64,000 nucleotides of DNA. It comes from Macrostomum hystrix. Its lineage: Eukaryota > Platyhelminthes > Macrostomidae. The translations under genes and the position numbers were made by a program. The DNA lies in NCBI GenBank assembly GCA_950097015.1, contig CATNEN010000011.1, positions 6,164,001 to 6,228,000 of the forward strand. The letters are read 5' to 3'. This document shows positions 33,701 through 45,420 of the stretch, in pieces. Below the pieces are notes generated by a model. That model searched no databases and was not told the origin of the DNA. It was given only the letters and a program-made list of their open reading frames with translations. Within the stretch, counting starts at the first letter, position 1, and each line of letters starts with the position of its first letter.

Positions 33701-36700
33701 ATTGATGATGCTGCTGCTGCTGCTGCTGAGAAATCGCCTGCATAAGCAGCACCGACTTATCGCTTTGGCTGCACAAATCGAAGCCGTTCTTATCGGCGTA
33801 GGGACTGAAATTGTTTGTGAATGAATTTGAAAGAGTCGGGAAACGGTTAAATGTACTTTTATCGTGCAAGAAAATGGGCGTTAGAGTCTGCTCTAGGCAG
33901 ATATTCTGCGAAATAACTAATTCTTCTTTCAATAGCAAAGAAGACAGGAAAGTTAAGGCTGAACAGAGAACTCTTTCGTGTGTGCAAAGAGAAGAGAGAG
34001 AGTGGCGGCACACACAAAGAGAAATTTGCACCTTAGCTTTGCCCCTAAAGTCCCGAATAGTTAATTTAAACCAGTTAAAAAGATCGTTAGCATTTTTGCT
34101 TCTTTTAGCAGTTAGCTACACTTCCTGCCAAGATAAAATAAGTTTTTACATGTGATTAAAGTTGAAAATGAGGAATAGAAAGTAGAAGATAAAAAAACAC
34201 AAACTAACTTTAAAGATGAATTATTAGCAACTAAACACATTCAAGCAGACGTGCCGAAAAATGTAATGAAAAAATAATTTAGGAGGAAAATGCCATCAAC
34301 CTTACTACTGACATGCTGTAAGTAGGCAACTGCGAAACTGATTTAGTTTCTTGATAAAAAATAAACAAGCCACTTGAAATTCCTCAACAAATCTCTAAAA
34401 GCTACTGAGAAGCCTAGAGAATAGAGTGAGATGGGTTGTACATAGTGAATGACCGTCCATTCTCAACAGTCGTACAGGCAGTCACGAGGCGGCATCGCGA
34501 GCCGCAGCAGTTCCACCCCAGGGTTTCTATAATTAGCCAAAAAAGGCGTATCAGAATCAAATACAGGCGCACACAGGCACACAGAAATAGGGCGGGGTCG
34601 GCGGGTCTTCAAGAGCTGGGACTGGGGCGGTGAGAACGAGAGAGAGAGAGAGAGGGGTTTGAGAAGCAGTTCGTTAATTTTTCAAGTTAACAAAAACTGG
34701 GCAGCAGATGGCCCTAGCCTTACCGCTTAGTTAGGCTATAGCATGAGACTTCAAGAGAAATAAAAGGAAATAGTTGGACTTGTTTACTGAACATTCTATA
34801 AGCATTATCTAGAACGCTTAGTAATGCTGCAAACAATACACAACACAAATACACCTTCTGCGAGAAACTGAATATCCGCAGTTTCTATCTTTCGAAACAC
34901 GCGCTTTTTAAAGAATAAAGAATTTTATTTTAGTAAGGAAACTGTGAATGTGAATGGTGTCACGGAACAGTGAGTGTGAATGGTGTCACGGAACAGTGAG
35001 TGTGAATGGTGTCACGGAACTGTGAGCGTGAATGGTGTCACGGAACTGTGAGCGCGAATGGTGTCACGGAACTGTGAGTGTGAATGGTGTCACGGAACTG
35101 TGAGCGTGAATGGTGTCACGGAACTGTGAGCGTGAATGGTGTCACGGAACAGTGAGTGTGAATGGTGTCACGGAACTGTGAGCGAGAATGGTGCCACGGA
35201 ACAGTGAGCGTGAATGGTGTCACGGAACTGTGAGCGTGAATGGTGTCACGGAACAGTGAGTGTGAATGGTGCCACGGAACAGTGAGTGTGAATGGTGCCA
35301 CGGAACAGTGAGCGTGAATGGTCTCACGGAACAGTGAGCGAGAATGGTGTCACGGAACTGTGAGCGTGAATGGTGTCACGGAACTGTGAGCGTGAATGGT
35401 GTCACGGAACTGTGAGCGTGAATGGTGTCACGGAACTGTGAGCGTGAATGGTGTCACGGAACTGTGAGTGTGAATGGTGTCACGGAACAGTGAGTGTGAA
35501 TGGTGTCACGGAACTGTGAGCGTGAATGGTGCCACGGAACTGTGAGCGTGAATGGTGTCACGGAACTGTGAGCGTGAATGGTGTCACGGAACTGTGAGCG
35601 TGAATGGTGTCACGGAACAGTGAGCGTGAATGGTGTCACGGAACTGTGAGCGTGAATGGTGTCACGGAACTGTGAGCGTGAATGGTGTCACGGAACTGTG
35701 AGTGTGAATGGTGTCACGGAACTGTGAGCGTGAATGGTGTCACGGAACAGTGAGCGTGAATGGTGTCACGGAACTGTGAGCGAGAATGGTGTCACGGAAC
35801 TGTGAGCGTGAATGGTGTCACGGAACTGTGAGCGTGAATGGTGTCACGGAACTGTGAGTGTGAATGGTGTCACGGAACAGTGAGCGTGAATGGTGTCACG
35901 GAACTGTGAGCGAGAATGGAGTTATGGAACAGTGAGCGTGAATGGTGTCACGGAACTGTGAGCGTGAATGGTGTCACGGAACTGTGAGCGTGAATGGAGT
36001 CACGGAACTGTGAGTGTGAATGGTGTCATGGAACAGTGAGTATGAATGGTGTCATGGAACAGTGAGTATGAATGGTGTCACGTAACTGTGAGTGTGAATG
36101 GAGTCACGGAACTGTGAGCGATAATGGAGTCACGGAACTGTGAGCGTGAATGGTGTCACGGAACTGTGAGCGTGAATGGTGTCACGGAACAGTGAGCGTG
36201 AATGGTGTCACGGAACAGTGAGCGTGAATGGTGTCACGGAACAGTGAGCGTGAATGGAGTCACGGAACAGTGAGCGTGAATGGTGTCACGGAACAGTGAG
36301 CGTGAATGGTGTCACGGAACTGTGAGCGTGAATGGAGTCACGGAACTGTGAGCGTGAATGGAGTCACGGAACTGTGAGCGTGAATGGTGTCACGGAACAG
36401 TGAGCGTGAATGGTGTCACGGAACAGTGAGCGTGAATGGTGTCACGGAACTGTGAGCGTGAATGGTATCACGGAACAGTGAGCGTGAATGGTGTCACGGA
36501 ACAGTGAGCGTGAATGGTGTCACGGAACTGTGAGCGTGAATGGAGTCACGGAACTGTGAGCGTGAATGGTGTCACGGAACAGTGAGCGTGAATGGTGTCA
36601 CGGAACTGTGAGCGTGAATGGTGTCACGGAACTGTGAGCGAGAATGGAGTCACGGAACTGTGAGTGTGAATGGTGTCATGGAACAGTGAGTATGAATGGT

Positions 36701-39700
36701 GTCATGGAACTGTGAGTGTGAATGGAGTCACGGAACTGTGAGCGATAATGGAGTCACGGAACTGTGAGCGATAATGGAGTCACGGAACTGTGAGCGATAA
36801 TGGAGTCACGGAACTGTGAGCGTGAATGGTGTCACGGAACAGTGAGCGATAATGGAGTCACGGAACTGTGAGCGATAATGGAGTCACGGAACTGTGAGCG
36901 ATAATGGAGTCACCGAACTGTAAGTGTGAATGGAGTCACGGAACTGTGAGTGTGAATGGAGTCACGGAACTGAGCGTGAATGGAGTTATGGAACTGTGAG
37001 CGTGAATGGAGTCACGGAACTGTGAGTGTGAAACGTTATATAATTATCCCGTTAAATTCAAACCACTTAATCCCATTCTAAAAAATCAGTTCTAGTTGCT
37101 AAGCAGTCAAACTCACCCGTGTTTAATGTAAACAGACGGATTGGCTCCGAACTGGATGAGCAGTCGGACCAGCTCCAAGTCGGCCTTGATGATGCTGAGG
37201 TGTAGCGGAGTGACGCCGTCTCTGTTGGCCAAGTTGGGATTGGCGCTGCGCTCGAGAAGCAGGCGAACGCAAGCCGGCTGAGCGAAATGGCAGGCCCAGT
37301 GCAGCAAGCTGTTCTGCTGACTGTCTGTGCGGTCCAGACTGTTCACCGAGATGCCGATTTGGAGCATGCGGGACAGGCCTTCGGTGCTGCGGGCGAGAGC
37401 GGGTGGAGCGTCACTGACTACCGACATTCAGGTGAAACATTACCGACATCCAGGTGAAACTTTACCGACATCCAGGTGGAACATTCCCGACATTCAGGTG
37501 GAACATTACCGGCATCCAGGTGAAACATTACCGGCATTCAGGTGGAACATTCCCGACATCCAGGTGGAACATTCCCGACATTCAGGTGGAACATTACCGA
37601 CATTCAGGTGGAACATTACCGACATTCAGGTGGAACATTACCGACATTCAGGCGGAACATTACCGACATTCTGGTGAAAAATTACCGACATTCAGGTGAA
37701 AAATTACCGACATTTAGGTGAAACATTACCGACATCCAGGTGGAACATTACCGACATTCAGGTGAAACATTCCCGACATTCAGGTGAAACATTACCGACA
37801 TCCAAGTGAAACATTACGGATATTCAGGTGAAACATTACCGACTTCCACGTGAAACATTACCGACATCCACGTGAAACATTACCGACATTCAGGTGAAAA
37901 ATTACCGACATTTAGGTGAAACATTACCGACATCCAGGTGAAACATTACCGGCATTCAGGTGAAACATTACCGGCATTCAGGTGAAACATTACGGATATT
38001 CAGGTGAAACATTACCGACATTCAGGTGAAACATTCCCGACATTCAGGTGAAACATTACCGACATCCACGTGAAACATTACGGACATTCAGGTGAAAAAT
38101 TCTTTACATTGGCAAGACATATTATCGGTACCATGTGAAACATAATGGACGTTTAGAGTTTAGCCAATCCAAATTAGCATAATAAGAATGATTAAGTTTA
38201 ACCAGCATCTTATTAACCCATAGGTGCTAAGAACGCCAACATACACGCGGATTCATAACACTAAAGCGGAAGATAATAAATCACTGCAAATCAGCGTATT
38301 ATATACCTAATATATACTCGTAATTTATTAGTACACAAACCAACGATTAGCAAAAGTGCATGTGCATGTAGGCGGTATTTTCATCACTGTAATCGGGTCT
38401 GAGAAGGCTTAGCTAGCAACAAAGTCCCGGCTAAGTACGTGGGAAAATATAATCGCCTTTCTCATTGGTACAAAAACATGTTTGAAAAGCAGCCCATACA
38501 CTTATCAAGTGAGAGTGGACTCACTTAGCCTGAGATATGAGCTGTATGCAGTGCTGCAGAAATACTGCCACAATGTCCGGATGAAAGTTAGACTCAGCTA
38601 GAGCAGTCTTTTGGGCGTCGTTTAATAGCCGAGGATCGACGCCTGAGTTGAGCAGGATTCGAATACCGTCCAGCATTTTGCGCTGCGAATTGAGGCGAAT
38701 AATTGAATAATTGCTGGTTAGGTAGACAGATACTATAGAAACTTATGGCAAGGTGACAATTGTATTGATAGGAGAGTGACCTGGATATTTATTGGAGTGA
38801 CCTGGATATTTATTGGAGTGACCTGGATATTGATTGGAGTGACCTGGATATTTATTGGAGTGACCTGGATATTTATTGGAGTGACCTGGATATTTATTGG
38901 AGTGACCTGGATATTTATTGGAGTGACCTGGATATTTATTGGAGTGACCTGGATATTTATTGGAGTGACCTGGATATTTATTGGAGTGACCTGGATATTT
39001 ATTGGAGTGACCTGGATATTTATTGGAGTGACCTAGATATTGAGGAAAGAGTGACCTAATATTGAGGAAAGAGTGACCTAATATTGAGGAAAGAGTGACC
39101 TAATATTGAGGAAAGAGTGACCTAATACTGAGGAAAGAGTGACCTAGAGATAAAGGAAAGAGTGACCTAATATTGAGGAAAGAGTGACCTAGAGATAAAG
39201 GAAAGAGTGACCTAATATTGAGGAAAGAGTGACCTAGAGATTGAGTAAAGAGTGACCTAGAGATTGAGTAAAGAGTGACCTAGAGATTAAGGAAAGAGTG
39301 ACCTAGAGATTAAGGAAAGAGTGACCTAGAGATTGAGGAAAGAGTGACCTAGAGATTGAGTAAAGAGTGACCTAGAGATTAAGGAAAGAGTGACCTAGAG
39401 ATTAAGGAAAGAGTGACCTAGAGATTGAGTAGAGTGACCTAGATATAAAGACTTAAATATAATTGAGAAATTTACTAAGATGAGAATAAGGTAATACATA
39501 TCCATTGATATAAATCGAAATATAATTTTACCAACCACAAGTTCAGCCAAAAAATCTAAATCACAAACGCGAATACTGCGAAATTGGCTTTAGGACAAGC
39601 CGAACCTATTCTCAACAAATTAACCCAACTTTGATCCTTCTTGTTCAATCCAAACATTAGGAATAATTAGCCTAGAAAAACTACACACAACGCAATAAGT

Positions 39701-41034
39701 GGCGCCAATTCAAGTGCGCACACCGAAGACTGAATTAAACAACACCAGCTACAATTGCTTTTCTCACCTGGCAGGCAATGTGAAGAAGCGAGCCCTCGTT
39801 AGTGGCAAACTGCATCAGTTTGCGCAGCTTGTCCTTGTCGGTGCTTTCCACTGGAAAATTAATTCGAATAAATATTCATTACTTTCGCAAGTATTCCACA
39901 TTTGGCATTTCCATGCTGACTCCGTGTCTCACTGTCGCACCCCAGTGTCTCACTGTCGCACCCCAGTGTCTCACCCCAGTGTCTCACTGTCGCACCCAAG
40001 TGTCTCACTGTCGCACCCGTGTCTCACTGTCGCAGCCCAGTGTCTCACTGTCGCACCCCAGTGTCTCACCCCAGTGTCTCACTGTCGCACCCAAGTGTCT
40101 CACTGTCGCACCCGTGTCTCACTGTCGCAGCCCAGTGTCTCACTGTCGCACCCCAGTGTCTCACCCCAGTGTCTCACTGTCGCACCCAAGTGTCTCACTG
40201 TCGCACCCCAGTGTCTCACCCTCAGTGTCTGTCTCATCCTCAGTGTCTCACTGTCTCATCCTCAATATCTCACTGTCTCATACTCAGTATCTCACTGTCT
40301 CATTCTCAGTGTCTCACTGTCTCATCCTCAGTGTCTCACTGTCTCATCCTCAGTGTCTCAGTGTCTCACTGTCTCATCCTCAGTGTCTCACTGTCTCATC
40401 CTTAGTGTCTCACTGTCTCATTCTCAGTGTCTCACTGTCTCATCCTCAGTGTCTCACTGTCTCATCCTCAGTGTTTCACTGTCTCATCCTCAGTGTTTCA
40501 CTGTCTCATCCTCAGTATCTCACTGTCTCATCCTCAGTGTCTCACTGTCTCATCCTCAGTGTCTCACTGTCTCATCCTCAGTGTCTCACTGTCTCATCCT
40601 CAGTGTCTCACTGTCTCATCCTCAGTGTCTCACTGTCTCATCCTCAGTGTCTCACTGTCTCATCCTCAGTATCTCAAGTCTCATCCTCAGTATTTCAAGT
40701 CTCATCCTCAGTATCTCAAGTCTCATCCTCAGTATTTCAAGTCTCATCCTCAGTATCTCAAGTCTCATCCTCAGTGTCTCACTGTCTCATCCTCAGTATC
40801 TCAAGTCTCATCCTCAGTATCTAACTGTCTCATCCTCAGTGTCTCACTGTCTCATCCTCAGTGTCTCACTGTCTCATCCTCAGTATCTCACTAACTGATG
40901 AAAGCCAGTATATTTAAAAAGCATTTGATTACGCTCTCACCAGCAGAGATCATTGCTCTCAGAATATCTGATCGGCATTCCACAATGCATTGCTTGAGCT
41001 GAATAAACAGCGACTCAACTGAACCGGTGTCCAT
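27709..41034 (-). CDS. Ankyrin-repeat protein joined to a GH20-hexosaminidase-like region (eight-exon model)
   Basis: Exons in transcript order are 40941-41034, 39768-39850, 38525-38682, 37117-37386, 33195-33804, 29681-30019, 29039-29387 and 27709-28313. All seven junctions keep phase (1, 0, 2, 2, 0, 0, 1) and give 835 aa. Residues 1-201 hold ankyrin repeats (for example LLHIACQ, NSLLHWACHFAQP, DGVTPLHLSIIKADLELVRL). Residues 203-290 are a Gln-rich linker. Residues 292-405 resemble the GH20b domain (FWPRP, then EGYYLEVTGAGVRLMAADLR). From 425 on there is a GH20-like barrel start: WDWPTTLVRGVLID, MRANQLHLFFR, then a late DWDGGG. The usual HIGGDE-type catalytic pair is replaced by HLGPRLS (537-543), so catalysis is doubtful. 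No signal peptide is seen, suggesting a cytosolic protein. The join between exons 4 and 5 rests on phase and splice signals only; these may be two genes. The function is unknown. Confidence 0.6.
28372..28895. repeat. 30-bp minisatellite in the last intron of the ankyrin/GH20-like gene
   Basis: About 17 units of GGAAATGAGGATCTGGAACT plus GACTAGACTA, with TATGG/TCTGG and CTAG/CTCG variants. It lies within intron 28314-29038. Confidence 0.95.
29400..29670. repeat. 22- to 23-bp minisatellite filling intron 6
   Basis: Units of GAGTGACAGGCTGATGAGAT plus ACA alternate with a GGTGTTGAGATACA variant. Intron 29388-29680 is 293 bp and is almost entirely array: repeats start within about 15 nt of the donor and end about 20 nt before the acceptor. 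Confidence 0.93.
30190..33075. repeat. 23-bp minisatellite in intron 5, about 125 copies
   Basis: The unit is TGAAATATCAATGGTTCTAT plus GGC, with GAC and CAGTGG variants. Rare markers (CAATTTTTCTATGACTAAAA; ATATCGATGG) recur at fixed spacings of about 414 bp (18 units) and about 897 bp (39 units), so it has higher-order structure. It occupies nearly all of the 3.2-kb intron. Confidence 0.96.
34463..34526 (-). CDS. Possible alternative terminal exon of the ankyrin gene
   Basis: A pyrimidine tract and ATTATAG acceptor precede 64 nt that continue the ankyrin frame from exon 4 in the correct phase. They add about 21 residues (NPGVELLRLAMPPRDCLYDC) before TGA. Using it would give a 222-aa ankyrin-only protein instead of the long fusion. 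The support is phase and splice motif only. Confidence 0.35.
34943..37035. repeat. 26-bp minisatellite in intron 4, about 80 copies
   Basis: The unit is GTGAATGGTGTCACGGAACT plus GTGAGC. Variants are CAGTGAG for CTGTGAG, GAGTCACGG for GTGTCACGG, and GCGATAATGG clustered near 36740-36910. It starts about 80 nt inside the donor of exon 4. Confidence 0.96.
37420..38105. repeat. 22-bp minisatellite in intron 3, about 31 copies
   Basis: The unit is AACATTACCGACATTCAGGT plus GA, with TTCCCGACATT, CATCCAGG and GTGGAAC variants. The array begins about 35 nt from the acceptor of exon 4. Confidence 0.95.
38770..39030. repeat. 21-bp minisatellite in intron 2 (first block)
   Basis: About 12 nearly identical units of GAGTGACCTGGATATTTATT plus G. 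It passes directly into a second array sharing the GAGTGACCT core. Confidence 0.95.
39031..39445. repeat. 22- to 23-bp minisatellite in intron 2 (second block)
   Basis: About 18 units of GAGTGACCTAGAGATTGAGG plus AAA or GAGTGACCTAATATTGAGGA plus AA. The shared GAGTGACCT start with the adjacent block shows a change of unit within one continuous array. Confidence 0.93.
39446..39767. other. Remaining part of intron 2
   Basis: AT-rich unique intron sequence between the arrays and exon 2. Nothing else is recognised. Confidence 0.4.
39918..40895. repeat. 21- to 22-bp minisatellite in intron 1, about 44 copies
   Basis: The first third uses GTGTCTCACTGTCGCACCCC plus A, with a ~113-bp higher-order repeat seen about three times. 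The rest uses GTGTCTCACTGTCTCATCCT plus CA. On the coding strand each later unit contains GTGAGA, matching the start of the real exon 1 donor. Confidence 0.95.
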
Positions 41035-41235
41035 TCTTTTAGTTTTAGGACCGATTGAAGGCTGTTAATTAGTTTAAAAAATTGTCTGACTACACAACGA
41101 CTAGTCAATAATTGTACGATTGCCGGTCAACTGAAAGTAAAAAAAATTAATAAATATGATAGCTACAACACAATAGAACATAACTCAATACAACTAAGCA
41201 TAAGGCTGTGTAGAGTGTAACAATCAATCATTAAA
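41035..41235. other. 5' flank of the ankyrin/GH20-like gene
   Basis: The ATG at 41034 follows AAAAG-A on the minus strand. No TATA box or other promoter motif is evident. Confidence 0.35.
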
Positions 41236-41541
41236 AGAGGGATGCGGGCAATGGCACATCATTTGGTGACACTAGACCTGCAGCCAGCGAGGAGGCAATT
41301 CTGCCCATTTCGCTGACTCCTGAGCACACACGCACACAGATATTGTACGTAGGCACACGCTCACACAGGTGTGTACATCTGCCCTGACTTTCTCATAGTC
41401 AGGCAGTGTACACTCTCATTGTGCCCCCAAGCCCTCTCTCCGCGGCTGCGTTCCAAATGAATGTGGCTTCGCCGCGGAATCGAGCTCAGGGACCTCGGTG
41501 CGAGAGGCAGACGAGTTAGACTGGTCTGCCACTCACCCGGC
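41236..41541 (-). mobile_element. SINE family B copy 3
   Basis: Near full-length in antisense orientation: the tail GGGATGCGGGCAATGGCACA at 41236, body, then box B (GGAATCGAGCTCAGG on the plus strand) and the head ending near GCCACTCACC. A small deletion removes part of the GAGGTTGGCCCTC region. Confidence 0.85.
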
Positions 41542-42379
41542 CCTAACCAATGTTACAAGCTCATTGAGTAGTAATTTTCTAGCTTATCTCAGCTGTTCAA
41601 TACACAAAATGATTGAAGCAAACAACAACAATTTTCAAATTGTTGCTTTATTAGAATGGAATAAAATGAGCATATGATGAGCAGCAATAAGTAAATATCA
41701 AAACAGAGCATTAGTAGAGCTAACTAACACTAACACAATACAAGCACGGTACGTGCTAGTTATTATTTTTTATAGAAACACGTGTTTTTGTATTTTACTA
41801 CTGCAATATCGAATTGAAGGTATTAAAAAAACAGTGCACGATATCTGAATAACAATATTATATTAGCTAATAAAGGTTTGAATTTAATTAGCGAGACATT
41901 GTAAACATTATATGCTGATAATTAATTAGATTCGTGCAGCTTATTAAAATAACTTTCATAGCACTATCATTAATATTTGTACCAAAATTCCTGGTGCAAT
42001 TTCTATATTCTCACTGTCATAGATACGAGCTATTATTAATTACAATGCAGAGGTACATTATAGAACCTTATTAGAAACAACTAATTAGAAGTACTAATTA
42101 GAAACAGGCAGGTGAAAATAGAAGAGAATTAACAACAGCTGACTCTGGTCTGCAGTTTCTGGTCTGGTTTAGTCAACAAGCGTTTTAAAGTTAATGAAGT
42201 GGAATAGACTATTTCTAATATAAAACAAAGGCTAAAATTAATTTTACCGCAAATGAAGACTTTATGTTCAATTGGAAACATTTTTTCAAACGACTGTTCT
42301 TATTATGAACTATGTGCAAATAATCATGACGCATTAAGGCGTGTCTGCTAATTTAAATGTCGGTCAAGTTTAATAATCA
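41542..42379. other. AT-rich intergenic region
   Basis: No exon, RNA gene or known mobile element seen. Confidence 0.4.
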
Positions 42380-43015
42380 AGTTGGAAATTAACTAAAGGC
42401 TGCCGATCGATAATTATAAGTAACTAAAGACCGTCGGTCGATAACAGATCGATAACTATAACTATCTAAAGGCCGCCGATCGATAACAGATCGATAACTA
42501 TAACTAAATAAAGGCCGCCGATCGATAACAGATCGATAACTATAACTAAATAAAGGCCGCCGATCGATAACAGATCGATAACTAAAACAGACTAAAAGCT
42601 GCCGATCGATAACAGATCGATAAGTATATGTAACTAAAGACCGTCGGTCGATAACAGATCGACAACTATAATTAACTAAAGGCCGCCGATCGATATCTAA
42701 AACTGACTAAAAGCTGTCATCGATAACAGATCGATAACTAAAACTGACTAAAAGCTGCCGATCGATAACAGATCGATAAGTATAAGTAACTAAAGACCGT
42801 CGGTCGATAACAGATCGACAACTATAATTAACTAAAGGCCGCCGATCGATATCTAAAACTGACTAAAAGCTGTCATCGATAACAGATCAATAATTATAAC
42901 TAACTAAAGGCCGCCGATCGATAACAGATCGATAACTAAAACTGACTAAAAGCTGTCGATCGATAATAGATTCGATAACTATAATTAACTAAAGGCCACC
43001 CATTGATAACTGCAA
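42380..43015. repeat. ~38-bp satellite-like array with nested GATCGATAAC repeats
   Basis: Units read roughly ACTAAAGGCCGCC, then GATCGATAACA twice, then ACTATAA. The inner GATCGATAAC is itself duplicated in each unit. A ~158-bp block (GTAACTAAAGACCGTCGGTC onward) is repeated at about 42630 and 42788, showing higher-order structure. Confidence 0.88.
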
Positions 43016-43453
43016 CCCGACGATTAATAATGAACAGACCGATAAACAAAAGACAATTAGATGATAGATAAGCAATACTCGATCATCGAAAAGTTACAAC
43101 AAATAAAAAGCAACCGTTAAAAATCATTGTTAGAAGTTATTTTCGATTAGCTCAAAACAGAAAATAATATTTATAAAAAATCGAATGCTTTAAGTTCAGA
43201 AAAACACACGCAAAATATGAATGAATAAGTACTTATAGACGTTGTAGTTTACAGACAAGCAAGCGGCGACAAAGATCGCAGTTTTAATTTTACTGAGTAC
43301 GGAGATACACCCGAAATAGTAGTAGTAAAAACTAAAATTATTAATCGTTTAAAGTCATTTTTACCATAAAAAAAAATAAAAAAGCTGCTGTCGCATTTTC
43401 GCTAGAGAAAAACAAACAAAACTTGCCCAATTTTCTACGTAAATGTTAGCCCA
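43016..43453. other. 3' flank of the CLIC gene
   Basis: AT-rich. No gene, and no convincing minus-strand AATAAA, is seen. Confidence 0.35.
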
Positions 43454-45420
43454 TCAATGTACGCCGGCCCCATTGTTGCCAATGCCACCGGTGCCGCTCT
43501 CGCCTAGCAACAGCCGGGAGTCGTCCATCAGGCTGGGCTGCGGTCTCTTAGCAACCAATGCGCGAGGCAGCTTGTCGTGGTACAACTGATAGACGTCACG
43601 GTCGGCCGGACAGCTACAGCGGAAGGCCTCACATTCGTACATGGCCGAATAATAGGCTTGCAGATGCTGCAGCTCTGATGGCACATCGAAGTCGCGATAG
43701 AACTGAAATGTATCGGCGATGTGAACAATTGAATCACCCCTGTCTCATCTCTCCCATCTCACCCCACCTCTGTCTCATCTCTCCCATGTCACCCCACCTC
43801 TGTCTCATCTCTCCCATGTCACCCCACCTCTGTCTCATCTCTCCCATGTCACCCCACCTCTGTCTCATCTCTCCCATGTCACCCCACCCCTGTCTTATCT
43901 CTCCCATCTCACCTCACCCCTGTCTCATCTCTCCCATGTCACCCCACCCCTGTCTCATCTCTCCCATCTCACCTCACCCCTGTCTCATCTCTCCCATCTC
44001 ACCTCACCCCTATCTCATCTCTCCGATCTCACCTCACCCCTGTCTCATCTCTCCCATGTCACCCCACCCCTGTCTCATCTCTCCCATCTCACCTCACCCC
44101 TGTCTCATCTCTCCCATCTCACCTCACCCCTGTCTCATCTCTCCCATCTCACCTCACCCCTGTCTCATCTCTCCCATCTCACCCCACCCCTGTCTCATCT
44201 CTCCCATGTCACCCCACCCCTGTCTCATCTGTCCGATCTCACTTCACACCTGTCTTACCTCTCCACTGTTACATCTCACCCCTGATTCATGTCTTCCCTG
44301 CCTTATCTTCTGTCCTATCTCTCCTCTGTATAAATCTCTGCCGTGTCTTACATCTTCCATGTCACATCTCTCCCTTGTCTCATCTCTATCCCGTCTCATC
44401 CCTTTCATAACTGATTTTACAGTCAATGCCGGCCCGCATTCATTTTGGAATCTGTCTTTAGCCCGTTGGAGCTAAATAGTCTGAAATTAAAAAAAAAGTT
44501 TAAACCCTGGCAGACAAACAGAATTCTACCTTAGCGGCCATTTTCAGATGATGCAGTTTTGGCATGAGTTGGCAATCCGCGTAGGTGAGCTCATCTGAGA
44601 GCAGGTAACGGCAACCGCGCGAGCCTAGAAAGGCGTCAATTTTGCGCAGGTCGTTCAACAATGGCGCAGCATTCTCAGTCTTGAGCATGAGGTTGAGGTT
44701 CTTGTACAGATCGTAGAAGGCCTTCTCGGCCTCGCCTTCGTCCGCCGATTCTCTGGGCAGGGCCAGGCACGGACACTTCCAGATGTCCATCAGCTGTTCG
44801 ATTTCGTCGTTAGTGTCGAAGATGGTGTTGGACAAGTCGCTGCCGCGCGGATCGGCGCCCTTGATGACGCGAGCCACTGGCAGGTGACGACCAACTCCAA
44901 GCGATTGGTAGGCCTCGGGCGGCATGTCCGGATTCACAGTGGTGACAAACAGATTCAGATATTTCTTCTCGGCTAGAACGTAGAACACCATGAACCATTG
45001 CTGACTGATCGGACAGGGACCTTTGTCCTCCTTGCAGATTGGGGAGGCCTGAATAGGCGGAGGGGAAATATTTAATGGTTTGTTGCAAAGACGGTAAATT
45101 CATCTGTAGGGTACGTAGTTTGAATGTCATTGTAAAAAAATGATGAAAGTCATGAAAATAGTTTTTCATTGCAGTCCCTTAACTATTGAATTAAGTCTAT
45201 GCTTTACAATTCTTTATTCTCCAATTTTTTCTTAATCATTAAACTCTTTAAAACTGAAAACTGAAGTACTGACACTTAATAAACTAAAAAGCAAAAATAA
45301 AAACTTTTGAATGATTAATCTGTGCATTCAATATTCATATTCATTCCTTACCTTAATGAAGAGTTCCACAACAGGCTTTCCATCTTCAACATCATTTTCG
45401 AATCCATTTGTGTCTGCCAT
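43454..45420 (-). CDS. Chloride intracellular channel (CLIC) family protein (three exons)
   Basis: Exons 45352-45420, 44530-45048 and 43454-43702 all join in phase 0 and give 278 aa. CLIC proteins have a GST/omega fold, are soluble with glutaredoxin-like activity, and can insert into membranes. Seen here: the N-terminal strand VVELFIK leading to a Cys-containing CPIS motif (C35) in place of the usual CPFS, then FMVFYVLAEKKYLNLFV. The all-helical C-terminal domain includes YLLSDELTYADCQLMPKLHHLK, shown here only in part (DELTYADCQLMPKLH), and the family's C-terminal YRDFDVPSEL to YYSAMYE segment. The length is somewhat above vertebrate CLICs (about 240 aa), mainly from a Gly/Asn-rich tail. Intron 2 contains a minisatellite; intron 1 does not. 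Confidence 0.9.
43737..44240. repeat. 30-bp minisatellite in CLIC intron 2, about 17 copies
   Basis: The unit is CTGTCTCATCTCTCCCATCT plus CACCTCACCC, alternating with CATGTCACCCCACC. On the coding strand each unit contains GTGAGG/GTGAGA, resembling 5' splice sites. It degenerates from 44240 to about 44400. Confidence 0.94.

Noticed and set aside
253..40895. CRISPR-like repeat arrays
   Set aside because: The arrays are direct head-to-tail repeats without unique spacers, and the genome is eukaryotic.
39699..40898. Plus-strand 399-codon frame rich in SVSLSHP
   Set aside because: Translation of the intron 1 minisatellite, antisense to the ankyrin gene exon 2 at its start.
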